Notes: a model not told the origin generated them from the letters alone. Counted from the stretch's first letter, positions 1 to 9,260 are shown. The stretch is DNA of 64,000 nt from Virgibacillus aidingensis (GCF_010994035.1 NZ_WIXN01000004.1:174447-238446); one strand, 5' to 3'. Made by a program: numbers and translations.

Positions 1-392
1 TCAATAGGGCGGTAGAAAATGCACAATGGCTGATTAATCAGTTGATGAGTACGAATAATATTTCATTGGGTAATGTTGTTTCCCATAGCCATTGGAGTGG
101 TAAATACTGTCCAAGAAAGCTTTTGCCAACATGGAATGAATTTAAAGCAGGTATTGGAAACCAGGGATCACCTGGTACGCTTTATAAAGTTCAGATTGGT
201 GCATTTGGTGTACGGGACAATGCCGTGCAATTAGCCAATCAGGCAACAGATGCTGGGTTTGATAACTTTATCGTGCATGAAGGCGGTCTTTATAAAGTCC
301 AAATTGGTGCATTCAGCGACAGAGGCAATGCAGTAGCACTTGCCGATCAAGCAAGTGATGCAGGGTTTGACGTTTATATCGTGCAAGAGTAA
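1..392 (+). CDS. N-acetylmuramoyl-L-alanine amidase, C-terminal part with two SPOR-type repeats (5' end outside window)
   Basis: The reading frame is open to the window edge, so this is the 3' end of a longer gene; the TTG at 42 is probably not the true start. The first visible part reads like the end of an Amidase_2/CwlA-type catalytic domain (VVSHSHWSGKYCPRKLL, with the conserved H..W..K.CP signature). It is followed by two near-identical tandem repeats of about 37 residues, each starting LYKVQIGAF, which resemble SPOR peptidoglycan-binding repeats. The expected role is cleavage of the amide bond between MurNAc and the stem peptide during wall turnover, with the SPOR repeats targeting glycan. 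A hairpin at 661-691 may end the transcript. Confidence 0.85.
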   Translation, partial: NRAVENAQWLINQLMSTNNISLGNVVSHSHWSGKYCPRKLLPTWNEFKAGIGNQGSPGTLYKVQIGAFGVRDNAVQLANQATDAGFDNFIVHEGGLYKVQIGAFSDRGNAVALADQASDAGFDVYIVQE

Positions 393-660
393 GTAAACGC
401 GTTTTCCAAAAAGAATAGGATGAAATAGTTAGAGATTCTTAATTCAAAAGCCCTCTTTCAATAATTTAAAAATCCCCTTTCAGTAATGTATCCGCTTATT
501 GTGAAGGAAACCGAGAAAGTCTCTAAAAGATGGTATAGTTCTCAAAAAAGAGAATTATGCCTTCTTTTTTATATAATCTGACTCAACTTCTGCCGTGTTT
601 CGCTTCACTCCCTAATGAATGTCCTGTCACCAATAAATCTAAATAAATGATAACAGTAGT

Positions 661-691
661 CCGCATCTAAACATAGGTGCGGGTTATTTTT
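661..691 (+). terminator. Rho-independent terminator candidate
   Basis: Arms CCGCATCT (661-668) and AGGTGCGG (675-682) pair with one G-T, followed by a T-rich run (TTATTTTT). It lies about 270 nt beyond the amidase stop. Confidence 0.5.
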
Positions 692-944
692 CGCTTACAT
701 ATGTCGTATTCACCAGGGTCGCGTAAAATGAATGCAATGATTTGAAGAAAGTCATCCGGATATAATGAATGCTTGCATTATCAAGGAGCTTATAAATCTT
801 GGGGGTCCCGATAAAACTTCACGATCTCCTCCAGGAAAGATAAATAAATTGTGACTAGGCGAATGAAAAAAAATAATATGCTGGGAGCATGCGTAAATTT
901 GATATTTTATATTTGTGGCGAAGGTGGAGTTTTAATCCATCGTA

Positions 945-976
945 TAAAACAAAACCTCCTATAAAAATATAGGAGG
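945..976 (-). terminator. Rho-independent terminator of the AtuA/DUF4387 genes
   Basis: CCTCCTATA (955-963) and TATAGGAGG (968-976) form a perfect 9-bp stem with a 4-nt loop. Read on the minus strand it is followed by TTTTGTTTT. It lies about 90 nt after the DUF4387 stop. Confidence 0.8.
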
Positions 977-1068
977 GTAAGCCGTATCTTTTATTTCGGT
1001 TTCTATCCAGTAAAACATCAAAGCGATCATTGAATCATCAGAATTTACAGTAATAATAATGAAATACC

Positions 1069-1389
1069 TTAAACCGGAACTTCTACATCCAATAATGGTG
1101 CATACTGCTGGCTTCCGAAAATATCGCCGTCACCAGGACTTCCACTCGGTTTATTACGTCTAATGGTAAACTTGATCGCATATGCCGGATCGAACTGAAC
1201 AAAATCTGTAACCCTCTCCAATGGAATATGATAAAGTTCAGCTATCGTTTCCTTTGTTAACACTTCGCTCTTGCATACGAGATCATATTGTTCTTTCTCT
1301 CTGAAAATAATATCAAATGTGATCTTATCTGTTCCAGCATTCTTGGAACGAATCGTTTTCGCCAAATCATTTAGAGTTTTTTTGGACAA
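1069..1389 (-). CDS. DUF4387 domain protein
   Basis: A 106-residue soluble protein that resembles the DUF4387 family, usually found beside or fused to AtuA-type proteins. No catalytic motif is visible. It follows the AtuA-family gene on the same strand with a 21-nt gap, so the two are co-transcribed and probably form one functional unit. Members of this pair are taken to be two parts of an acyl-CoA or hydroxyacid-processing enzyme, but the exact reaction is not established, and I do not assign one. Confidence 0.8.
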   Translation of the reverse strand: MSKKTLNDLAKTIRSKNAGTDKITFDIIFREKEQYDLVCKSEVLTKETIAELYHIPLERVTDFVQFDPAYAIKFTIRRNKPSGSPGDGDIFGSQQYAPLLDVEVPV

Positions 1390-1410
1390 TCCTATTCACC
1401 CTCTCATTAA

Positions 1411-2790
1411 TTACGCATTTACTTTTTGATTTACTTCCTCCACTTGCACATCAAACAGCTCAAGTGGATCCTCCACAGGTACCACGTGATTCATCGTCCA
1501 CTCATAGGTTGGTCCTGCATAAATAACATCATCAATCAAATAAGCTGCTGTTCCCGCTGTTCCTTTTACCTGCGGAAGTCTTGCGTAAAAAATTTGTCTT
1601 GTGGCAAAGAGCGTCAATTCCTCTGCAGTAACTTTCGAATCCGCAACTCCTTCTACGACAATTCCTAATTCATGAGACTTAATTTCTGTAACAGGTTCCA
1701 AATCTCCCATCACACCATTTTTTCCAAAGATGCGGAAATTTAAGTGGTATTCTTCTCCTGCAAATTCTTTTTCTACCTGTTCGTAAGCAAATTTAATGAC
1801 ATCATCAATATGTTCAATGGTATAAGGATCCCGGACCCCGGCGATGCCAAGAAATTTCTCACCAACCATCCCGGAACCTTCAAGCTTTACTTTTATATCA
1901 CCTTCAACGGGAACATACTTCATTCCCGTAATTTTCGTCGTTTTTTCATTGTATTGTTCATAATGGCAATGTTTCATGTCCAGCATGCCGCCGGCAAAAT
2001 ATTCATAATATGGGTTTGCTCTTTCATACATCGCATGGCCTGCAACAGATGCCACTGTACAGCGCTGATCAGGATGCATGGCTGTCACTTTTACATCATC
2101 ATGGGTAATGGTACCGATTACACTTTCTTTTGCGCCATATGGTTCTGCACAAAAAGAGGCACATTCCAGGACTTTGCCTAAATAATATGCATTTGCTTCA
2201 GGGAAGCCTTCACGAATGGCCGGTGCAGCAAAAATGGCTACATCACTGGATCTCCCGCCAATTACAACATCCGCTCCCATATCAAGGGCTTCAATAAATG
2301 GATGTACGCCTGCTACCGCCACAATACGATCGGTTTTTTCAACGTTTTCCATTTGAAGATTTTCACGCTCATCCAACCCTTCAATGACAACCTCATTCGT
2401 CAATTTATCCTTCAAATAATTTTTCTCGACCTCAGAATAAAAGTACGCTATTTTAAAAGGCGGCAAGTCATGTTCTTTTGCTAAATCTTTAATCATTTGC
2501 ACATACATATCGACACGGCTATTCGCACCTGTATCTCCTGACGAACCAATCAGCATAGGGACATCTTGTTCTCTTGATGCCAGTAACATGAGTTCCAAAT
2601 CATGTTTTTGCCAATTATACATACTTACTGACCTGTCAGACCCAAGCGCAGAAGCCCCAATATCATCACTGCCGGAATCACAGCAATAATAATCAGGCTT
2701 GGTGGCAGCTGCTAATTTAAAACTTTCTTCTTTTGTTGGAGCAAATCCTAAATGACCGTTTGGACTTACAATACGCAACTCCTTTTTCAT
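1411..2790 (-). CDS. AtuA-family protein (DUF1446, acyclic terpene utilization type)
   Basis: About 459 residues of AtuA-family sequence, with the family's glycine-rich N-terminus and internal motifs (SGSDDIGASALGS, GSSGDTGANSR, GGRSSDVAIFAAP). The ATG at 2790 is preferred over the ATG at 2796 because GGGAGG then stands 6 nt upstream. AtuA was first linked to citronellol/acyclic terpene catabolism in Pseudomonas, but most homologues sit in unrelated catabolic operons, so the substrate here is open. It lies between the DUF4387 gene and a GntR regulator, and an inverted repeat at 2805-2826 just upstream is a likely operator. The divergent TRAP-type permease suggests uptake and breakdown of a small carboxylate. 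Confidence 0.82.
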   Translation of the reverse strand: MKKELRIVSPNGHLGFAPTKEESFKLAAATKPDYYCCDSGSDDIGASALGSDRSVSMYNWQKHDLELMLLASREQDVPMLIGSSGDTGANSRVDMYVQMIKDLAKEHDLPPFKIAYFYSEVEKNYLKDKLTNEVVIEGLDERENLQMENVEKTDRIVAVAGVHPFIEALDMGADVVIGGRSSDVAIFAAPAIREGFPEANAYYLGKVLECASFCAEPYGAKESVIGTITHDDVKVTAMHPDQRCTVASVAGHAMYERANPYYEYFAGGMLDMKHCHYEQYNEKTTKITGMKYVPVEGDIKVKLEGSGMVGEKFLGIAGVRDPYTIEHIDDVIKFAYEQVEKEFAGEEYHLNFRIFGKNGVMGDLEPVTEIKSHELGIVVEGVADSKVTAEELTLFATRQIFYARLPQVKGTAGTAAYLIDDVIYAGPTYEWTMNHVVPVEDPLELFDVQVEEVNQKVNA

Positions 2791-2804
2791 AACCATCCTC
2801 CCAG

Positions 2805-2826
2805 TTGTTATAATGTGTTATAACAA
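2805..2826. promoter_or_regulatory. Operator-like inverted repeat for the adjacent GntR regulator
   Basis: TTGTTATAA (2805-2813) and TTATAACAA (2818-2826) are perfect 9-bp inverted arms separated by 4 nt, placed 15 nt before the AtuA-family start. The same 9-mer TTGTTATAA recurs at 3769-3777 over the -10 box of the divergent permease promoter, which points to joint control by the GntR protein encoded between them. Confidence 0.65.
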
Positions 2827-2890
2827 TGAGTTTAACACAAATATAGGTTATGTCAATTCTGAAAATAGGATCGATTTATAATCAAATAAG

Positions 2891-3637
2891 TTAGTTAATT
2901 AGAGTACGGGTTGCAAAAAACTTGTATTTATCCCCGCGGTAATAAGACTCCCTGTACTCAAGCGGTGTTTGATTTTCATATACCATCGAAGTAATTTTCA
3001 GTAAAGGAAACCCTTGATCTATGTTTAAATGATCGGCGACTTCGGCATTCGCTCCCATTGCTTCAAAAGTTTGTTCAAGGTGGGTTGGTGTTACTGAATC
3101 AATGTCATGATATATATCCAAAGTAGAAAAAGGGGTTTGCTTCATTTTAAATTCCTCTGCTATCTCCATGGCCGCTTTTCCTATTTTATCGGAAAAAAAT
3201 GAATTGTAATATACGATTGGATAGTTATCTCCTGATCCTACAAGCTGCATATTAAAGATGATATCCATGACATTTGTATTCAAAAGCTTGGCAAGTTGAA
3301 AATCGCCTGATATTCTGTCTCTTTTAATAATCTCCGTAGAAGCCACGAGACCTAATCTCTCCACAGTATTTTGAAAGTTGTTGATCGTATCCAGTTCCTG
3401 TTCCACTTTAGGGGTGGCTACAAATGTGCCTACCCCATGTATTTTGGAGACCAATCCTTCTTTCTCAGCTAATGCAATTGCCTGGCGAACAGTAATTCTG
3501 CTTACACCGTAATGTGCTTCAAGCTCTTTCTCCGATGGAAGCTGGTCATTCGGTTTCAGCTCGTTATTCTGTATTTGTTCTTTTAATTTATCTTTTAATT
3601 GTTCATATAATGGTGTTTTTAACCCTCGTTTAATCAT
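2891..3637 (-). CDS. GntR-family transcriptional regulator (HutC/UTRA type)
   Basis: A 248-residue regulator. The N-terminal winged helix-turn-helix is clear (PLYEQLKDKLKEQI ... LPSEKELEAHYGVSRITVRQ, residues about 10-60), followed by a UTRA-type ligand-binding domain (residues about 85-245). AGGAGGT lies 7 nt before the ATG. It is transcribed toward the AtuA/DUF4387 genes and divergently from the TRAP-type permease operon. Repeats of TTGTTATAA before both target units suggest it represses both and releases them on binding an effector, presumably the transported compound or a metabolite of it. Confidence 0.9.
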   Translation of the reverse strand: MIKRGLKTPLYEQLKDKLKEQIQNNELKPNDQLPSEKELEAHYGVSRITVRQAIALAEKEGLVSKIHGVGTFVATPKVEQELDTINNFQNTVERLGLVASTEIIKRDRISGDFQLAKLLNTNVMDIIFNMQLVGSGDNYPIVYYNSFFSDKIGKAAMEIAEEFKMKQTPFSTLDIYHDIDSVTPTHLEQTFEAMGANAEVADHLNIDQGFPLLKITSMVYENQTPLEYRESYYRGDKYKFFATRTLIN

Positions 3638-3750
3638 GAGAGGTACCTCCTAATCAATAACGTATATATAATCAGTCTCATTATTATTATAACCAAATAA
3701 GCTGCGTTTTCCATCTATTTATATTTTATTAAAAGTTTTTTCAAAATCCG

Positions 3751-3778
3751 TTGACAATTTGTACTGTTTTGTTATAAT
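3751..3778 (+). promoter_or_regulatory. Sigma-A promoter of the TRAP-type permease operon with overlapping operator half-site
   Basis: -35 TTGACA (3751-3756), 16-nt spacer, -10 TATAAT (3773-3778). TTGTTATAA at 3769-3777 overlaps the -10 box and equals one arm of the inverted repeat at 2805-2826, so bound GntR would block RNA polymerase. Confidence 0.7.
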
Positions 3779-3834
3779 CTCTAATAAATTAATATAAACT
3801 CTTTTATAATGAGTGAATAATTTGGAGGTGTAAT

Positions 3835-5205
3835 ATGTTTGGAGTACCAATGCCGATTTTGTACTTGATAGCTTTACTTATTTTTGTGGCTGTTTTATTT
3901 ATTTGGCTTAAACGGCCCATGTACGAAGTGATGACCTTGTCATTTTTGTTTATTGTGGTGATTACAGGATCATTTGATTTATTTTGGGAGGCGCTGATAT
4001 ACCCTTCTACAAGTTCTTTGTTCTACGCCATCTTTGCTTTTCTGGCAATCGCAGTATTATTTGATTCTACGAAAGTGATCAATAAGATTATCAATTTGAT
4101 GTTGGCGGTTGTAGGGAAATTTAAAGGCGGGGCCGGGTATGTTGCCATGCTTTCAAGTACATTTATGGCCAGCTTATCAGGCACAGGCCCGGGTAATGTT
4201 GCAGCAACAGGGGTATTTACCATCCCTATGATGAAACGTTCTAACTTTCCTGCACCGCTTGCTGCCAGCACTGAAATGTCTGCAAGTATGTTGGGAAATA
4301 TTATCCCGCCATCAGGAATTGTGATTCTAACTTACGGTATTCTGATTGAACTTGTCCCTGACAGTATTTCTTTGAGCAGTTGGATGGTTTTAGCCTATGG
4401 TATCGGACTTTGGTTTTTACTGCAGCGGCTGGTTACATTATGGGTTTTATGCAAAGTATATAAAGTAAAACCAGTTCCAGTTGAAGAACTGCCAACGTTT
4501 CGGCCAAGCCTTAAAAAAGGGTGGACTGCTTTGTTTCTGCCTTTACTTATTTTTGTCCCATTATTTGCTGATGCCCAATTCGAAAACTTCTTTTTAGGGA
4601 GGATTGGCGAAGAGGGTACGGCTGCTTATTCAAATTCTGTATTAATGTTTACCCCGGCAATTGCCGGAGGATACGCCTTAATGATCGGCCGGAAAGCATT
4701 GCCGAATGCCAAAGTAAACTTGAAAAATTTACTGGATATTTTCAGCAATTCATTGTTAAAGGTAGTGCCTATTGGTGTTACAATTTATATGGCGTATGCA
4801 TTATCTCAAATTTTTGTAGGTTTACAGATGGATACGGTCGTACGTGAATGGGTCTTATCCTTTGGCTTGAATTTAACCATGATTATTATTCTATTACCAT
4901 TACTATTCATGGTGCTGGGAATGGTTTTGCCGGGATCCGCACAAATTGCTATTTTAGGTGGAGCAATGATCACTGTTTTTGCCACGCTTGGCGGGGACCC
5001 TGTTCTATTTGCTGCATTGCTGCCTGCCATGACCGGAGCACTTGAAGGAATGACTCCTCCGTTGGCACTTGGCCTATATGTTGCCATGGGAATAGCAGGA
5101 TCAGGTTTTCAGAAAACGGCAAAGTCGGCGATTATTTGGATAGCGACACATATATTATTAACCATGATATTGTTAACAGGTCTCCTGCCTATTTTAGGGC
5201 TATAG
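3835..5205 (+). CDS. TRAP-type (DctM-like) large permease
   Basis: A 456-residue polytopic membrane protein with about 12 hydrophobic segments. The region SGTGPGNVAATG ... IPMMKR ... ASMLGNIIPPSGIVIL is typical of the large (12-TM) permease of TRAP carboxylate transporters. GGAGGTG precedes the ATG. The expected role is sodium-coupled uptake of a carboxylate across the cytoplasmic membrane. Odd: no DctP solute-binding protein is encoded nearby, and the next gene, though a small membrane protein, does not look like DctQ. The permease may work alone or with a binding protein encoded elsewhere. It is the first gene of a three-gene operon. Confidence 0.8.
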   Translation: MFGVPMPILYLIALLIFVAVLFIWLKRPMYEVMTLSFLFIVVITGSFDLFWEALIYPSTSSLFYAIFAFLAIAVLFDSTKVINKIINLMLAVVGKFKGGAGYVAMLSSTFMASLSGTGPGNVAATGVFTIPMMKRSNFPAPLAASTEMSASMLGNIIPPSGIVILTYGILIELVPDSISLSSWMVLAYGIGLWFLLQRLVTLWVLCKVYKVKPVPVEELPTFRPSLKKGWTALFLPLLIFVPLFADAQFENFFLGRIGEEGTAAYSNSVLMFTPAIAGGYALMIGRKALPNAKVNLKNLLDIFSNSLLKVVPIGVTIYMAYALSQIFVGLQMDTVVREWVLSFGLNLTMIIILLPLLFMVLGMVLPGSAQIAILGGAMITVFATLGGDPVLFAALLPAMTGALEGMTPPLALGLYVAMGIAGSGFQKTAKSAIIWIATHILLTMILLTGLLPILGL

Positions 5206-5221
5206 CGAAAGGTGTGAAAAA

Positions 5222-5533
5222 ATGAAAGTGCTTACAAATGTTACGGATAAATTGTATACCTGGATTACGTTGATTGCATTATCTCTTGGTTTGTTCGTTG
5301 CTTTATTATTTTTAACTGCGTTAATCATTGGCGGAACAACCGGAGAGAATTTAGCTGTTGTATCCGGAGATCTGATGACCTGGTCGATCCGGTTAGCAAC
5401 TATTGCTGTACTGGCCGGCATCATTAATATTTATGTTAGTAAGCGGCACACATTGACGATGGATAAGGACCCGGATAATCAGGATGAGCTGGCAGAAGAT
5501 GAAGAAGAGACCAAAAAGAATATTGTTTCCTAA
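5222..5533 (+). CDS. Small membrane protein of unknown function in the permease operon
   Basis: A 103-residue protein with two clear hydrophobic segments (residues about 14-40 and 53-72) and a strongly acidic cytoplasmic-looking tail (DKDPDNQDELAEDEEE). I do not recognise the family. It lies 16 nt after the permease stop and so is co-transcribed. Its position suggests a small partner subunit taking the place of DctQ, but it is much shorter than typical DctQ (about 160 residues, four segments). This role is inference from position only. Confidence 0.7.
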   Translation: MKVLTNVTDKLYTWITLIALSLGLFVALLFLTALIIGGTTGENLAVVSGDLMTWSIRLATIAVLAGIINIYVSKRHTLTMDKDPDNQDELAEDEEETKKNIVS

Positions 5534-5614
5534 GATGCGGGCGAGAGAATTGCAATCCTGGAGCTTATGGAACAGAATAAAATTTTATTCCTTTAAAGAG
5601 AGAGGGTAAAAGGA

Positions 5615-6334
5615 ATGCGTCAACCGATAATTGGTGTCAGTTGTAATTTTAAGCCACATGAAGGGGAGAATGGTACGTTTCAATTAGATAAATCATATAC
5701 AGATATGGTTTATAAAAATGGGGCGATCCCGCAAATTATTCCTATATTGCCAGTGGAAGAAATTACATCTATGCTTCATTTATACGATGGCATATTACTA
5801 AGTGGCGGAGGCGGTTTGCTGCCACATATTGAACAAATGGATGTTTTACCGGGTTTGCGGGAACAAAATCCGGACAGGTATGATTTTGAAAGCGAAATCA
5901 TTAACTATGCTTTGAAAATGGGTACCCCATTGCTGGGAATTTGCAGGGGGTATCAGATGATCAATGAACTGATGGGCGGGTCCCTTGAAAACCTGCCGGG
6001 TAAAGCTCATCTCCAGAAGGAAGCCGGAGCACAGCCTTCACACAGGATATTTGTTGAACGTGAAACGATTTTATATCAGGCTATACAAAGTGAAGAAGCG
6101 GAAGTAAATAGTTTCCACAGTCAGGCCATTGATCAAGTGGGCAATGGCCTAAAAATAACCTCTTACTCGAAAGATAAAGTGATTGAAAGTATGGAAGGGA
6201 CCACTTCACAGTTTATATTGGGGCTTCAGTTTCATCCGGAATTTATGGTGGAAAGTGAAAAAATGAATCATATTTACAGAAGCTTTATTAGGGCGGCTGA
6301 GGAATTTAAAGATAGAGGTTCCGAACATGACTGA
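5615..6334 (+). CDS. Gamma-glutamyl-gamma-aminobutyrate hydrolase family protein (peptidase C26, PuuD-like)
   Basis: A 239-residue class-I glutamine-amidotransferase-fold hydrolase. The nucleophile Cys110 sits in LLGICRGYQMIN and the His207/Glu209 dyad in LQFHPEF. The family cleaves gamma-glutamyl bonds; PuuD removes glutamate from gamma-glutamyl-GABA in putrescine breakdown. No other putrescine-pathway gene is nearby, so a different gamma-glutamyl conjugate, perhaps of the compound handled by the AtuA locus, is possible. It is the last gene of the permease operon, followed by a strong terminator. Confidence 0.87.
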   Translation: MRQPIIGVSCNFKPHEGENGTFQLDKSYTDMVYKNGAIPQIIPILPVEEITSMLHLYDGILLSGGGGLLPHIEQMDVLPGLREQNPDRYDFESEIINYALKMGTPLLGICRGYQMINELMGGSLENLPGKAHLQKEAGAQPSHRIFVERETILYQAIQSEEAEVNSFHSQAIDQVGNGLKITSYSKDKVIESMEGTTSQFILGLQFHPEFMVESEKMNHIYRSFIRAAEEFKDRGSEHD

Positions 6335-6340
6335 TGAGCA

Positions 6341-6376
6341 ACATCATTCCCCCCTGGTACCGGGGGATGATGTTTG
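6341..6376 (+). terminator. Terminator of the permease/C26 operon
   Basis: Near-perfect GC-rich stem: ACATCATTCCCCC pairs with GGGGGATGATGT around a short loop, followed by TTTGAT. It lies directly after the C26 hydrolase stop. Confidence 0.75.
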
Positions 6377-6517
6377 ATAGTCCCCATTTATTCCTCAAAT
6401 TACCGTATCCGGCTTCGAACTTGTCCGACGCAGCTGATACGTACTTTGCGAAATTGAGGAGCCTCTTAATTTCCATGGATATATCCTAATTCCTCCGGAA
6501 GTATATTCTACTGCCTC

Positions 6518-8254
6518 CTACTTAACTATTTTTAAATCTAATTCTTTACTTTCCCGAGTAATTTTATTTTTAAAATAACCTTTAAGAAACTCTTCACCTT
6601 TTCGTGAAATTGTGGTACCCGCTCTCCCCTGTCTTACGATCGTTAAATCCAATTCCTGAAGTACTTCTAAACGCATACGTAATTGCTGCTCAGATAGACT
6701 TAATCCTTTTTTCTCCAGATGCTTCTTCAATGCTTTTCTACCATAAGAATTATATACTTTTTTCCCTTCATAAAAAGTGTTTAATATTTCTATACTTTCG
6801 TCCAAAAACCCATGCTCTTCAATTTTAGAGATAATTTTAGTATGTATTTCAATATCATTAAACTTTTTCTCATTAGCCTTTGACCGAAGATAAAATGGCA
6901 GAGAATCCATCCCAATAGGGGCTTCTTCTAGGAAAGCTAAATAGGTAATAACATTATAAAGTTCTTTCACATTCCTTTCCCAGTCGTGGGACTTTAAATA
7001 GTCAATAACTTCATTGGTGAAAAGAATATCCGATCGATTAATCCTTTGTTTTATATTATCAATTAACGATGAAAAATCTTCCAACCTTTCAGCTAAAGCA
7101 GGAACTTCCAATGAGTATTTCGTAAGTAAACGATAAAGATCACTGCATATTAAACCTTTTTCTAATTCTCTACTATTCTTAGAGCTTGTAGTTATCACCC
7201 GGGATTGAAGCGGTATAACCTCGCTACTAGCCAAACGGGAAAATTCCCCTGTCTTAAGAACTTGATACAACCTTTTTTGCAGAGATAAGGGCAGATCCCA
7301 AACATCTTTTATACAAACTGTGCCATACTTGGCAAGTTCAAATAGTCCATATGATATTTCCTCGTCGATTTCTGATCCGAATAACTCTTTCTCCACATGA
7401 TCAAAAGGTTTTGAAACACAGCTTGTTGAAATAAACGGTAGTTCAGCTAAATTAGAATAATTATGAATTGCTTGTGCAAACATACTTTTTCCAGTACCTG
7501 TTTCTCCATCTATATGAATATGAGAGATAGTTTCATTCCTTGAATATTTTTTAGCTAGTGCAACTGCATCCTTCATAGGGTTACTCACAGCGATAATATC
7601 CTCAAAGTGATATTGCGCAACATTTCGGATATCTTTGTTATTATTTGTTTGCGTAACACCATTTCCGGATAAAGAAACACAAGCTTTAAAATAACGCTTA
7701 ATAATTTGTGTCCTCTGATAGTTAATTTCCAGCAGATCTATTATTTCTTCAAATGTGCTAATGCTTAACAACCTATACCCTATATCAATCACATTCGATA
7801 AACTTTTAGGCAGAAGATGTTGCTCACCAGGTGTAACAATATAGTCAACTGTGTTTGAGATAGTCTCTTCTGGTACATAAGCTTGATAATTATGTTCGAA
7901 GACAATTTCCTTTAGGGATTGAACTGTTTCCTCTGTATTACTTTTGTTATCATTCACCACCAAAATTTGTTGACCTGGTGGGAGATTTAATAATTTTTTT
8001 GTATTGGTATAGTTTATATCACGTTTCGCAATAACAATTGGACAATTTTCAGGTATTAGCTGGGTTACTAACCCCTTGATCTGACTGTTTGAAATAACAA
8101 CAATATCTTCATTTGTAACCGTATTTTTTTGAAGATCCTTTACTGTTATTGAATTAATAATTATTTTATCTCCAAGTATTTCTTTCACTTGCTTTGTAAT
8201 TATATCTAAATACCTTTCTTGAATTGCAATTATGTTTACCTTTCTAAGTTCCAT
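6518..8254 (-). CDS. AAA+ transcriptional regulator of the sigma-54 activator family, lacking GAFTGA
   Basis: About 578 residues. The N-terminal 190 residues look like a sensory domain related to the PrpR N-terminal domain. The AAA+ domain follows with Walker A GETGTGKS and the LFGSE element. The GAFTGA loop that contacts sigma-54 is missing: LFGSE runs within 20 residues into GLFELAKYGTVCIKDV. The usual Walker B LDE is also changed, to IKD. The C-terminus (from about 480) looks like a winged helix, not the usual Fis-type helix. The ATG at 8254 is chosen for its GGAG 9 nt upstream. It is the last gene of the asparaginase/opp operon, 38 nt after oppF. It probably acts as a DNA-binding regulator independent of sigma-54, comparable to TyrR. 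Confidence 0.8.
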   Translation of the reverse strand: MELRKVNIIAIQERYLDIITKQVKEILGDKIIINSITVKDLQKNTVTNEDIVVISNSQIKGLVTQLIPENCPIVIAKRDINYTNTKKLLNLPPGQQILVVNDNKSNTEETVQSLKEIVFEHNYQAYVPEETISNTVDYIVTPGEQHLLPKSLSNVIDIGYRLLSISTFEEIIDLLEINYQRTQIIKRYFKACVSLSGNGVTQTNNNKDIRNVAQYHFEDIIAVSNPMKDAVALAKKYSRNETISHIHIDGETGTGKSMFAQAIHNYSNLAELPFISTSCVSKPFDHVEKELFGSEIDEEISYGLFELAKYGTVCIKDVWDLPLSLQKRLYQVLKTGEFSRLASSEVIPLQSRVITTSSKNSRELEKGLICSDLYRLLTKYSLEVPALAERLEDFSSLIDNIKQRINRSDILFTNEVIDYLKSHDWERNVKELYNVITYLAFLEEAPIGMDSLPFYLRSKANEKKFNDIEIHTKIISKIEEHGFLDESIEILNTFYEGKKVYNSYGRKALKKHLEKKGLSLSEQQLRMRLEVLQELDLTIVRQGRAGTTISRKGEEFLKGYFKNKITRESKELDLKIVK

Positions 8255-8292
8255 TTCTTTCAGCTCCAATCTAAAGCTGTATATTTATTTTA

Positions 8293-9258
8293 TTAAACGA
8301 GATGACAGGATACATAATGTCCATCACTGGTTTCACGTAACTTCGGAACCTCCTTTTTACAAACTTCAGTTGCTAAAGGACATCGCGTATGAAAAGTACA
8401 TCCACTCGGTGGACTAGCTGGACTAGGAATATCACCTTTCAAAATAATTCGCTCCCGTTTCAACTTAGGATCCGGAATAGGAACAGCTGATAATAATGAT
8501 TTGGTATAAGGGTGTTGTGGGTCTTTATATAAAGTTTTTTTATCTGCTATTTCAACTATTTTCCCTAAATACATAACACCTACCCGATCACTAATATGTT
8601 CCACTACACTTAAATCATGAGCTATAAACAGATACGTTAGATCAAATGAATTTTGAAGGTCTTTTAATAAATTCAAAATCTGTGATTGAATGGAAACATC
8701 TAGGGCTGAAACTGGCTCATCCGCAATAATCAACTTAGGGCTCACTGCTAATGCCCGGGCAATACCGATTCGTTGGCGTTGCCCCCCACTAAATTGATGC
8801 GGGTAACGATCTGCATGATAAGCATTTAAACCTACAACTTCCAGAAGTTCTTTAACCCGTTTCATTCGCTCTTTTGGTTCGAAGCCATGAACAATTAATG
8901 GTTCATTAATAATATCTTTTACCATCATTCTAGGATTCAATGATGCATAAGGATCTTGGAAAATCATTTGAAAATCTCTTCGAGCCTTACGAATTTCATT
9001 ATCACTTAGGGTGGTAATTTCATTACCTTCGAAATATATTTGACCCTCCGTAGCATCTAGTAAACTCATGATAAGACGACCAGTAGTAGATTTTCCACAG
9101 CCGCTCTCCCCTACAAGACCGAGCGTCTCCCCTTTATGAATCGTAAAAGATACATCATCAACTGCCTTAACATAGGATTTCTTCAATCCAAGTATTCCTT
9201 TTTTAACTGGAAAGTATTTTTTTATATTCTTTACTTCAACTAGTGGTGTTGCTGTCAT
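8293..9258 (-). CDS. oppF: Oligo/dipeptide ABC transporter ATP-binding protein (OppF/DppF type)
   Basis: About 321 residues with Walker A GESGCGKS, signature FSGGQRQRIGIARAL, Walker B LIIADEPVSALD and the C-terminal oligopeptide-transporter extension with its Cys cluster (SGCTFHTRCPLATEVC). It energises peptide import together with the OppD subunit encoded just before it. The ATG at 9258 is preferred over an upstream in-frame start because GGAGGTG stands just before it and it lies only 2 nt after the oppD stop. Substrate cannot be read from the sequence; opp versus dpp naming is by similarity only. Confidence 0.9.
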   Translation of the reverse strand: MTATPLVEVKNIKKYFPVKKGILGLKKSYVKAVDDVSFTIHKGETLGLVGESGCGKSTTGRLIMSLLDATEGQIYFEGNEITTLSDNEIRKARRDFQMIFQDPYASLNPRMMVKDIINEPLIVHGFEPKERMKRVKELLEVVGLNAYHADRYPHQFSGGQRQRIGIARALAVSPKLIIADEPVSALDVSIQSQILNLLKDLQNSFDLTYLFIAHDLSVVEHISDRVGVMYLGKIVEIADKKTLYKDPQHPYTKSLLSAVPIPDPKLKRERIILKGDIPSPASPPSGCTFHTRCPLATEVCKKEVPKLRETSDGHYVSCHLV

Positions 9259-9260
9259 AC

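Larger units (their letters stand above)
393..1068. other. Intergenic stretch without a recognisable gene
   Basis: No convincing coding region. It holds two terminator-like hairpins facing each other, one for the plus-strand amidase (661-691) and one for the minus-strand DUF4387/AtuA genes (945-976). Confidence 0.6.
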
